Assembly (NCBI GenBank): GCA_016872215.1 | Contig: VHAX01000002.1 | Span: 62,001-126,000 of the forward strand | Length of the DNA stretch: 64,000 nt | Origin: Sphingomonadales bacterium | GTDB taxonomy: Bacteria > Bacteroidota > Bacteroidia > UBA7662 | Direction of reading: 5' to 3' | Part shown: positions 53,370 to 60,498 of the stretch, piece by piece | How positions within the stretch are numbered: the stretch's first letter is position 1 | How the letters are laid out: the number at the start of each line of letters is the position of its first letter | The notes under the pieces: generated by a model | Database searches by the model: none | The model's input: only the letters and a program-made list of their open reading frames with translations | What the model was told of the DNA's origin: nothing | Position numbers and translations under genes: made by a program

Positions 53370-54044
53370 TTAACGTGTGTAATGTTCTTGAAGAATTTGG
53401 TTTACCCGCCGCAAGCGCGCGTATAAATCGGCCAACCAGAACCCCAGTAGGGTGAAGGCAAGTACTGCTGGATAAAAGATCAGCCGCATCCGCCCGTCGA
53501 GGTCGTAGCTGTTGAATCCTGGATTTCCCCCATTACCCGGATGCAGCGAATCGGTCAACCGGGGTAATATAAACAAAAGAGGTATGAGGCTAGCAAAGGC
53601 GAATAAGTTGTAGACCGCGGAAACACGTGCACGGGTGTCGGGTTGGGGGAAGGAACTTCGAAGTACCCGGTAGGCAAGGTACATCAATAGTGCAATTGCG
53701 GATGCATTTTGTTTGGGGTCACCACTCCACCATGCGCCCCAGGTAAATTGCGCCCAAATCATTCCGGTGGTGAGTCCCAGCAAACCGAACAACAATCCCA
53801 CTATCGAATAGCTGTCGGCCAATCGGTCGTGGTGCATTTGCCGGTCCCTCAAATAACACAGGCTATGCCACGCGGAGGCGGCGAGCAGGAAAATCATGCC
53901 AAACCACATCGGGACGTGAAAATATAGATTCCGAATGCTTTCGTTGAGAATAATTTTGCGTGGCACGTCACCCATCCATCCCATCGGTATCACCAGAGAA
54001 AGCAACAAAATGGCCAGCCATTTATAGGGGTTGAGTCGGGGCAT
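53370..54044 (-). CDS. ccmC: Heme exporter protein CcmC
   Basis: CcmC presents heme at the periplasmic side for cytochrome c maturation. Start at ATG 54044 (MPRLNPYKWLAILLL), 224 residues; the open frame upstream to 54371 lies inside ccmB and is spurious. Six membrane segments and the tryptophan-rich heme-binding motif FTWGAWWSGDPKQNASAIALL are visible. The flanking conserved His residues are in FHVPMW and in the later loops. It starts two bases after the ccmB stop. The di-heme proteins at 17-19 kb will need this pathway. Confidence 0.92.
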   Translation of the reverse strand: MPRLNPYKWLAILLLSLVIPMGWMGDVPRKIILNESIRNLYFHVPMWFGMIFLLAASAWHSLCYLRDRQMHHDRLADSYSIVGLLFGLLGLTTGMIWAQFTWGAWWSGDPKQNASAIALLMYLAYRVLRSSFPQPDTRARVSAVYNLFAFASLIPLLFILPRLTDSLHPGNGGNPGFNSYDLDGRMRLIFYPAVLAFTLLGFWLADLYARLRRVNQILQEHYTR

Positions 54045-54046
54045 AA

Positions 54047-54718
54047 TTAATCGCGCCAAATGTACGGAAACAACAGAAATGCTGTCGACAGTATCAGCGT
54101 GTCTAGGGCTATGAGCTGAGCCAAATAGGTTTGTCCAGCCACTGGATTTAGTCCGTCGAGCGCATGCATGCTCAATCTGATCAGCAGCAACATAAGGGGC
54201 AGCACTACAGGAAAAGACAGCACCACCATCAGTGTGGTTTGTCCACTCGCCTTGCGGCTGATCGCAGCAATCAAGGTGAGCGCCCCGGATAACCCGATGT
54301 GCCCCACAACAGCTACCCAACTGAAACGCAGCAGATCCTGAAAAGGATTCCCGCCCCAAACTAACATGCAAAGAGTGGTGAGCAGATGGATGAGCCCCAA
54401 TAAAAAAATATTATAGATGACTTTGGACGCCAAATAGAGTCCGGGGGAGGCGAGTGATTGCTCAAACAATAAGCGCGCGCCATTGGATGGTCCGAAACTA
54501 CGGCCCAAAGCATGTGTGGAGGAGAACAGCATAATCAGCCAGTAGACTGCCACCCACGATGGGCCGGGAAATATACGGAAGGTCATATAGGCCACAAAAA
54601 CTGCTGTTGCCGCATACAAAAGAATCCCTCCCAATACATTTTGCTGCCTCCATTCCGAACGCAACTCGAGCCGGATGAGGGTGAACAGCGTGTGAAGTGA
54701 CCCTGGAATGGAGTTCAT
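54047..54718 (-). CDS. ccmB: Heme exporter membrane protein CcmB
   Basis: The 223-residue protein has six membrane segments and the CcmB-type start LHTLFTLIRLELRSEWRQQNVLGG, and FGPSNGARLLFEQSLASPG in its first half. It is the permease partner of the ATPase CcmA. Start at ATG 54718; the earlier frame start at 54805 would overlap xerD. ccmA is not adjacent, so the transporter is completed from elsewhere in the genome. Confidence 0.9.
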   Translation of the reverse strand: MNSIPGSLHTLFTLIRLELRSEWRQQNVLGGILLYAATAVFVAYMTFRIFPGPSWVAVYWLIMLFSSTHALGRSFGPSNGARLLFEQSLASPGLYLASKVIYNIFLLGLIHLLTTLCMLVWGGNPFQDLLRFSWVAVVGHIGLSGALTLIAAISRKASGQTTLMVVLSFPVVLPLMLLLIRLSMHALDGLNPVAGQTYLAQLIALDTLILSTAFLLFPYIWRD

Positions 54719-54776
54719 GATTGGTATTGTAAATATCGCTATTTTCTTGCTTGGGCGGGAGGATTGCTCGATTTGA

Positions 54777-55850
54777 TCATGACCTGGGGTGGTACTTTCG
54801 CACAACTTCGCTTAAATATTCACGGCTCAGGTGGGTATAAATTTCGGTGGTGGTGATGCTCTCATGGCCGAGCATTTCTTGTACGGCGCGCAAATCGGCT
54901 CCAGCTTCCACCAAATGGGTAGCGAAGGCGTGCCGCAAGCTGTGGGGTGATATATCCTTGCGCACACTCGCAGCCTGAGCCAATTCTCGAATCAATAAGT
55001 ATATTTTCATTCGGGTGAGGGGCCTTGCGTTTTTGCTCAAGAAAAGTACTTCTGCAGCGCCACTTTTGGGGGTTTGTTGACGCCTACGGGTATTGAGGTA
55101 TAGGTTTACGGCGTGTGCTGCTGGCTGTCCGACAGGCACTAGACGTTCCTTGTTTCCCTTTCCGGTAACCCGTATAAAGCCGAGTTCGAAGTGGAGAGCG
55201 CCTAATGTGAGTGCTGTGAGTTCGCTCACCCGTAACCCACAGCTGTACATCAACTCCACGATGGCCTGATCGCGATGCCCCTCTGGCTTGCTGAGGTCGA
55301 CAGCGGCAATCATGGCGTTGATATCGGCCGTGCTCAACACCACCGGCAATTTCCGTCCGAATCGGGGGGTTTCGAGCAATTCAGCGGGATTATCGTGGCG
55401 GATGCCTTCTTCGTTCATGTATCGAAAAAGCATCCGCACCGAGGAAATGAGACGGGCCTGGCTGCTTCTTTCTAGTCGACCGATCGATCGATATTCGATA
55501 AATCTCCGTATGTCGTCGAGCTGAAGGGTAAGGGGATGAACCGGCGCAGATGGCGTTAGCGGAGCTAGCGGGTTTGATCGGTTTGATGCAGCTGATAAGG
55601 TTGTTGTGGTTGGCGAGTTTGATGGGGTTGAAGGACTTAATGGAGCCAGTGATTCTGTAAGGGCAAATGGCTCTGTTAGATACTGAGCCAGTTGCTGAAG
55701 ATCAGATTGGTAAGCGCTGCAAGTGGCTGGCGAAAGTCCACGCTCCAGACGTAAGTAGCCCTGAAACTGTTTCAGAATATTTGCCCAGGCAGATTTCGGT
55801 TCAGTCCCATTCATATCGGATCTCTGTATTTTTGCATGATTCTTCGACAT
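54777..55850 (-). CDS. xerD: Tyrosine recombinase XerD with a low-complexity insertion
   Basis: XerD with XerC resolves chromosome dimers at dif. The catalytic set is intact: Arg207 (CGLRVSELTAL), Lys231 (TGKGNKERLVP), His303 and Arg306 (HSLRHAFATHLV), His329 (LGHESITTT) and Tyr338. The 357 residues exceed the usual 295-310. The surplus is a Pro/Ser/Thr-rich insertion at about 66-107 inside the N-terminal core-binding domain, made of two imperfect copies that begin LAPLSPSTP and LAPLTPSAP. Start ATG 55850; ATG 55814 is an alternative. It is not associated with an integrative element here. Confidence 0.88.
   Translation of the reverse strand: MSKNHAKIQRSDMNGTEPKSAWANILKQFQGYLRLERGLSPATCSAYQSDLQQLAQYLTEPFALTESLAPLSPSTPSNSPTTTTLSAASNRSNPLAPLTPSAPVHPLTLQLDDIRRFIEYRSIGRLERSSQARLISSVRMLFRYMNEEGIRHDNPAELLETPRFGRKLPVVLSTADINAMIAAVDLSKPEGHRDQAIVELMYSCGLRVSELTALTLGALHFELGFIRVTGKGNKERLVPVGQPAAHAVNLYLNTRRRQQTPKSGAAEVLFLSKNARPLTRMKIYLLIRELAQAASVRKDISPHSLRHAFATHLVEAGADLRAVQEMLGHESITTTEIYTHLSREYLSEVVRKYHPRS
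55827..55834 (+). promoter_or_regulatory. Candidate -7 box for aroQ
   Basis: TATTTTTG followed by C is a perfect match on the plus strand, about 115 bases before the aroQ ATG. It lies in the N-terminal coding part of the opposite xerD gene. Confidence 0.4.
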
Positions 55851-55949
55851 TGTTTTTGTTGGAAAAGTGCATCAACCATAAGTATGGGGGCCTAATCCCA
55901 CAGCACAACGATGAGGTGTCTCGAGATTATTTTTTCTTGTTCATTAAGC

Positions 55950-56399
55950 ATGCATATTTCTATTGTAAATGGCCCCAATTTGAACCTTCTCGGCAAAAGG
56001 GAGCCTGAGTGGTATGGAACTCGGTCATTTGAGGAGTTTCTTTCCGAATTGAAAGCCGATTTTGCGGATCATCGGATCGACTATTTTCAAAGCAACGACG
56101 AGGGCAAGATTATCGATCGTTTGCAGGCAGATGGTTTTGTTTGCGATGGAATTTTGATCAACGCTGGTGGCTACACCCACACCTCTGTTGCTTTGGGCGA
56201 CACCCTCGCGGCACTTCCCTGCACTGTGGTTGAAGTTCATGTCTCCCATCCGCACCGTAGAGAAACCTTTCGTCATGTGTCGTATTTGTCGCCTCATTGC
56301 GTGGGCTTGGTTACCGGGTTTGGTTTGGAGTCATATCGACTGGCACTACAAGGCCTTTTGTCACATCTTTCAGCAATTGGCGGTAAAAAAAAGCGTTGA
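55950..56399 (+). CDS. aroQ: 3-dehydroquinate dehydratase, type II
   Basis: AroQ removes water from 3-dehydroquinate in the shikimate pathway. Start at ATG 55950 (MHISIVNGPNLNLLGKREP), 149 residues. The type II landmarks are NGPNLNLLGKREPEWYG (with the active-site Tyr on the flexible lid), INAGGYTHTSVAL and EVHVSHPHRRETFRHVSYLS (catalytic His in EVH). Residues before 55950 in the open frame are not part of the protein. Its last 89 bases overlap the convergent glycosyltransferase gene. Confidence 0.93.
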   Translation: MHISIVNGPNLNLLGKREPEWYGTRSFEEFLSELKADFADHRIDYFQSNDEGKIIDRLQADGFVCDGILINAGGYTHTSVALGDTLAALPCTVVEVHVSHPHRRETFRHVSYLSPHCVGLVTGFGLESYRLALQGLLSHLSAIGGKKKR

Positions 56400-57402
56400 G
56401 GCCATCCTTACGGCCGCTAACGTGCACCCACAAAATACTTCCGCGGAACATCCCGGTTAGGGCTGCAGAGGGTAGTGGTCGATTGATGATTGCTTTTCGG
56501 GTTCTACGGATCGTGGGCTGCAGTCGGTAGAACGACATATGTGCCCTGAATACGGCCCATGCGTCTGCCCAACTTCCGTGGAACAGAAATTTCAAGGCGG
56601 CCGGTAAATCCAGCAACATACGAAGGGTCACTTTCCAATACCGCTCATTTGCGGGCAGGTTTTTTTGCAGATTGATCAGGCTGTTTCGGAAATTCAGGAA
56701 GGTTTTCATAGAATTTCCATAGGATAGAGTTCCGCCACCTATGTGGTAAACCACCGATTCGGGCATTTGCCACAATTGGTAACCTGCGTTTTGCAGCCGC
56801 CAGCACAGATCTATCTCCTCCATGTGCGCAAAAAAAGTGGGATCGAGCCCACCCACCTGATGGTATGCCCCGGCACGCACAAACAAACAGGCACCTGAGA
56901 CCCAAAAGACCGACTTTGGGGAATTGTACTGCCCATGGTCGTCCTCTATTTGCTCGAAAATTCGACCAGCACAGAAGGGATATCCCAAAAAGTCGATATA
57001 GCCTCCAGCGGCGCCGGCATATTCGAACATATTTCGGTTTCGGTAATCAAGAATATGGGGCTGAACGGCGGCTAGTTTTTGGTGCGTTGCGAAGGCAGAC
57101 ATAACGGGACGAAGCCAGCTGGGGGTCACCTCCACATCTGAATTCAGCAAAACGTACACATCCGCCTTGATTTGCTGCAAGGCCTTGGCATACCCCCCGG
57201 CATAACCTGTATTATCCTTGAGCTCCAGGATCTGTACGCAATCCGACATTTGTTCCCTGAGCCATGCCACCGAGTCGTCGGTTGAACCATTGTCGGCCAC
57301 CCATATACTATAATCTTCGTAATCCGTTGCACATACGGAGGGCAGACAGGTTTGCAGATGTTTCCTGCCATTCCAGTTGAGTATTACAATGCTGCAGTGC
57401 AT
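56311..57402 (-). CDS. Family 2 glycosyltransferase
   Basis: The 363-residue enzyme is of the GT-A type, with MHCSIVILNWNGRKHL at the start, DNGSTDDS, and the nucleotide-sugar/metal motif LNSDVEV. The segment VSGACLFVRAGAYHQVGGLDPTFFAHMEEIDLCWR is typical of rhamnosyltransferase-like GT2 proteins, and a C-terminal hydrophobic part follows. The start is set at ATG 57402; TTG 57408 is an alternative. It is downstream of an LpxL-like acyltransferase (18 bases), suggesting a cell-envelope glycoconjugate role. The acceptor is unknown. The 3' end overlaps aroQ by 89 bases on the opposite strand. Confidence 0.88.
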   Translation of the reverse strand: MHCSIVILNWNGRKHLQTCLPSVCATDYEDYSIWVADNGSTDDSVAWLREQMSDCVQILELKDNTGYAGGYAKALQQIKADVYVLLNSDVEVTPSWLRPVMSAFATHQKLAAVQPHILDYRNRNMFEYAGAAGGYIDFLGYPFCAGRIFEQIEDDHGQYNSPKSVFWVSGACLFVRAGAYHQVGGLDPTFFAHMEEIDLCWRLQNAGYQLWQMPESVVYHIGGGTLSYGNSMKTFLNFRNSLINLQKNLPANERYWKVTLRMLLDLPAALKFLFHGSWADAWAVFRAHMSFYRLQPTIRRTRKAIINRPLPSAALTGMFRGSILWVHVSGRKDGLNAFFYRQLLKDVTKGLVVPVDMTPNQTR

Positions 57403-57420
57403 GGTCAAAGTGGTCTATGC

Positions 57421-58329
57421 TCAGTTTGAATAAATTCCTGATGAAACCCCAGGGTGTTGATTGGGGTTTAATTTCCAGCGATTGTGTGACCATAGCCAAT
57501 ATTGGGGTTGATCCTGTAGAAGGCGCTCCAACGCAGCGGTATGCCAGCGGGTGATTTCTCCGGGCTCTAAATCTGCAGGATGATCCGTCAACAATTCCAT
57601 CGAAATCGAGTAGTGGCCACGTTTCATACGGCGCATGCTTCCATAAACCACAGCCATGTTGTGGCGCTTGGCCAGTTCTTCGGCGCCCAAAAAAACGGCT
57701 GTAGGCTGATGGAGAAACGGAATCCACATAAAACGATTGTATGCGGTGGGTGACTGATCGGCACCAAAATAACAACAAACTGGTCTCTCCGGACCGGCCG
57801 TTAATCTACGCGACACCTCCTTCATCGGTATCACCTCTATGCCGTTGGTCTGTCTCATACCGGCCAACAAATGTTCAAATCCGTCCTGATTCAGAGGTTT
57901 ATACACAAACCAAAGGGTGTGCTTCATATTCATAGCCAGAATTTTTGCATACCACTCCCAGTTGGCATGGTGACCAAGCAGATGCATTACCGACTGCCCC
58001 CTTTCAAAAATACCTGAAAGAATCTCCGGGTTCTCCAGGGTTACGCGTTGCCTCAATTCCTTATCATCCATTCTGAAAGCCTTGAGGGTTTCCACAAACT
58101 GATCACCCAGATATTGGTAATAGCCTTTCTCGATGGCTCTGATTTGATGAAGATTTTTTTCAGGAAACGAGCGAACCAGATTTTGCCAAACCAAGCCCCT
58201 ACGGTATCTCATGATGTAGTATATGAGCGGAAACAACAAATCCGATAAGCGGTACAGCCGTTTGAGAGGCCACCCAGCCAACCATTGAACCCCGTTTTTC
58301 TGCACTGTATAGATGAGTCCGCTCGGCAT
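57421..58329 (-). CDS. LpxL/HtrB-family lysophospholipid acyltransferase
   Basis: The 302-residue protein has an N-terminal membrane anchor (about 25-45) and the acyltransferase active-site motif H-x4-E in LGHHANWEWYA, with a second conserved region CCYFGADQSPTAYN. Members of the family add secondary acyl chains to lipid A. A paralogue acting on other lipids (ornithine lipids, flexirubin-type products) is possible. It shares one base with the upstream GWxTD gene stop and precedes the glycosyltransferase by 18 bases. Confidence 0.87.
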   Translation of the reverse strand: MPSGLIYTVQKNGVQWLAGWPLKRLYRLSDLLFPLIYYIMRYRRGLVWQNLVRSFPEKNLHQIRAIEKGYYQYLGDQFVETLKAFRMDDKELRQRVTLENPEILSGIFERGQSVMHLLGHHANWEWYAKILAMNMKHTLWFVYKPLNQDGFEHLLAGMRQTNGIEVIPMKEVSRRLTAGPERPVCCYFGADQSPTAYNRFMWIPFLHQPTAVFLGAEELAKRHNMAVVYGSMRRMKRGHYSISMELLTDHPADLEPGEITRWHTAALERLLQDQPQYWLWSHNRWKLNPNQHPGVSSGIYSN

Positions 58330-59807
58330 TATTGATTCCTGAAATTTTGCTCCAGAAAACTACCATAGTGCCCACGGTTCATCTGCTCATCCAAATCCCT
58401 GAAAGCGGTCGTGCGGCTGAATAACATCAGTCGCCACTGGGGATTGCTGGGCTCGCCCAATGCCTCAGAATGGAGCAACTCATAGTCGTTGGTGATCATA
58501 TCCGGGTTGTAAAACACAAAACGAATGTTTCTTTGACCCTTGTACCGATAATACCACCAGATCTCATACGGATACGCACTGGGCTCATTGGGCACTTGTG
58601 TCCGACTGTCGGGTTTTCCGTATTGCAGATAAACCCTCCCCCGCTCCGTTTCAAATCCCCGCATTATTTTGGTAGAGAACATTTGATTCACCTCTTCCAC
58701 CCTTATGGCATAACGGGCCCAAGCACCTGCGGGGTCGCCGGGATCTCGTTGAAGCCAAAAGTGGTGAAGGAATGTCCGCATGGGCCGGGTTTGCTCAGTA
58801 GGCGATGCTGCAAGCAATTGATCCACGTAGGCCTGCTCGGTGTGTAAACATATGGGTCGTACGCTGCCCACATGCATCGGCAACTCCTCTGAGCGAATTG
58901 AGTGCACGAAACTGAGTGCGGTCTGGGGTTCTTCTAATTTGGAGAAATCGGGTGCAATACGTGAGTTTAGTCGCTGTATTCCGACAATTTTTTCGGCAAT
59001 TAACCGATTTTCGCTATCCCTAAGCTCTAGTCGCAGGCGATAGTTGCCCGAAGGCACCTCACGCAGCGGAAAAACGTCGGTCAATACATGTATTCCCCTG
59101 GGAGAGATTCGGGCAAATCGGCTGCAACAGGGTGTGGGTTGGCCTTGAGCCCCCTCAAGTGTGGCTTTCATCAGCAATACGCTGTCTTTGGCATTGTCGG
59201 ATGTATACAACTCCACATAAAAATATAGGGTATCATTCGGCAACCCAAAATAATCGGTCAAACGCGGTACAACCTCTAACCCGCTCCGCACCAGCAATCC
59301 CGTTTGAGTGGATTTACTGATTCGCTCTGCCATTATGACATCCGAGAAAAGCGGCCTATCGGGCCAGGGCATCAAATCTATATTCATTTCAGTAGCCGCG
59401 TGGTTTGAGGTGTCGTTCCAGTCCACAACATTCAACAGAATGCGGTAGCTTCCCAATGGAAGGGTATATCGCTGCAGATCGAGAAAGGAAAAGTCTCGAA
59501 ATTGACCAGAGTCGACGGGTTGACTACTCAGCCGATAGCGATCAGCTTTAATCAAGCTGTCGCCCCGATAAAACAACCACTCTACCCGTACAGACGCTTG
59601 CAGTTTGCCGGTGGCCTGCTTTTGAAAATGCACGGATCTGCTGTTTACCGACAGGATCAGTTCCACATAGGTATCACCACCGGGCCTACAAAATATCATG
59701 GATCTGGCCTGCAGATCCACCGCCTGGGTAGCAGCAGTCTGAAGTAAAACCGCGAACAAAAACGTGATCAAAAAGAGAGCAGGACTCCTTACTATTGTGT
59801 CACACAT
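58329..59807 (-). CDS. GWxTD domain-containing exported protein
   Basis: The 492-residue protein has a Sec signal peptide (about 1-29) and, in its C-terminal third, the GWxTD-type domain of Bacteroidota: FLHHFWLQRDPGDPAGAWARYAIRVEEVNQMFS, then RGRVYLQYGKPDSRTQVPN and PYEIWWYYRYKG. The function of this domain is unknown. Beta-rich segments precede it. The gene overlaps the start of the acyltransferase gene by one base, and its ATG lies five bases from the ATG of the divergent WbqC-like gene, so its promoter must be inside that gene; a perfect box is found at 59898-59905. Confidence 0.85.
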   Translation of the reverse strand: MCDTIVRSPALFLITFLFAVLLQTAATQAVDLQARSMIFCRPGGDTYVELILSVNSRSVHFQKQATGKLQASVRVEWLFYRGDSLIKADRYRLSSQPVDSGQFRDFSFLDLQRYTLPLGSYRILLNVVDWNDTSNHAATEMNIDLMPWPDRPLFSDVIMAERISKSTQTGLLVRSGLEVVPRLTDYFGLPNDTLYFYVELYTSDNAKDSVLLMKATLEGAQGQPTPCCSRFARISPRGIHVLTDVFPLREVPSGNYRLRLELRDSENRLIAEKIVGIQRLNSRIAPDFSKLEEPQTALSFVHSIRSEELPMHVGSVRPICLHTEQAYVDQLLAASPTEQTRPMRTFLHHFWLQRDPGDPAGAWARYAIRVEEVNQMFSTKIMRGFETERGRVYLQYGKPDSRTQVPNEPSAYPYEIWWYYRYKGQRNIRFVFYNPDMITNDYELLHSEALGEPSNPQWRLMLFSRTTAFRDLDEQMNRGHYGSFLEQNFRNQ

Positions 59808-59812
59808 AGCGA

Positions 59813-60457
59813 ATGTTTATGGAGGTCGGCGCAAATGTTGAGAAAACGAGTCCTGAAAACCTGATTTTGGAATATGGCCCTAATATTCTCAATATGGCAA
59901 AGATACAGCGGATGCCGATAGTTCGGTTCAAACGGCTGGAGTCCTTTCAGAAAGCCACAGGGAGAAACCGGATGTTAATCGGCAGCAGTCAGGGTCCCGC
60001 ACTGTTGAGCATACCTATACTAGGCGGAAGATCCCATCATCAACGGTATGGCGAAACGCGGGTCGACCACCGTCTTCCATGGAAACGACAGCACTTGGGC
60101 GCCTTCAAATCGAACTATGGCAAATCTCCTTATTGGGGGCATTACAGCGACAGATTGTATGCATTGTATGAACCGGATTTCAGCTTGCTGTTTGACTGGA
60201 ATCTCCATGTATTGGCGTTTTTTGTTCGACTTCTCTGTCCTGAAACGACAATTTCCGACGACCTGGAATTTCCTCAGAGTCCAATCAACCCTCTTCAAAA
60301 CAGTCAACCCGATTCAGGTATCGTGCTTCCCCGGTATTATCAGGTGTTTGAACAGAAAACCGGATTTCTGAGCAATCTGTCTGTGATAGACCTATTGTTG
60401 AATGTTGGCCACCCTTGCGCACGCTTGTATTTGGAAAATTTGACCCAACCCAACTGA
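59813..60457 (+). CDS. WbqC-like family protein
   Basis: The 214-residue protein resembles the WbqC-like family (DUF related to O-antigen locus WbqC). Landmarks are ESFQKATGRNRMLIG and ALLSIPILGG, then WKRQHLGAFKSNYGKSPYWGHYSDRLYALYE and FLLDWN-like text LLFDWNLHVL. Such proteins are found in polysaccharide loci and near signal peptidase genes; their role is not established, and amide-forming or glycan modification has been proposed. ATG 59819 is an alternative start. TACTATTG (59790-59797), one base off the -7 consensus, is a candidate promoter inside the opposite gene. Confidence 0.8.
   Translation: MFMEVGANVEKTSPENLILEYGPNILNMAKIQRMPIVRFKRLESFQKATGRNRMLIGSSQGPALLSIPILGGRSHHQRYGETRVDHRLPWKRQHLGAFKSNYGKSPYWGHYSDRLYALYEPDFSLLFDWNLHVLAFFVRLLCPETTISDDLEFPQSPINPLQNSQPDSGIVLPRYYQVFEQKTGFLSNLSVIDLLLNVGHPCARLYLENLTQPN
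59898..59905 (-). promoter_or_regulatory. Candidate promoter of the GWxTD gene, inside wbqC-like coding DNA
   Basis: On the minus strand TATCTTTG followed by C is a perfect -7 box, 90 bases before the GWxTD ATG, within the opposite gene. Confidence 0.45.
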
Positions 60458-60486
60458 GCATTTACCTCTCCGGCACCTCGTTTATA

Positions 60487-60494
60487 TATTTTTG
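60487..60494 (+). promoter_or_regulatory. -7 box of the T9SS cargo gene, four bases before its ATG
   Basis: TATTTTTG followed by C is a perfect match and leaves only CGCT before the ATG at 60499. The mRNA would have essentially no leader. Confidence 0.55.
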
Positions 60495-60498
60495 CGCT

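Noticed and set aside
54777-55850. XerD as the integrase of a mobile element
   Set aside because: It sits in a stable housekeeping context beside ccmB and aroQ, with no direct repeats or cargo genes.
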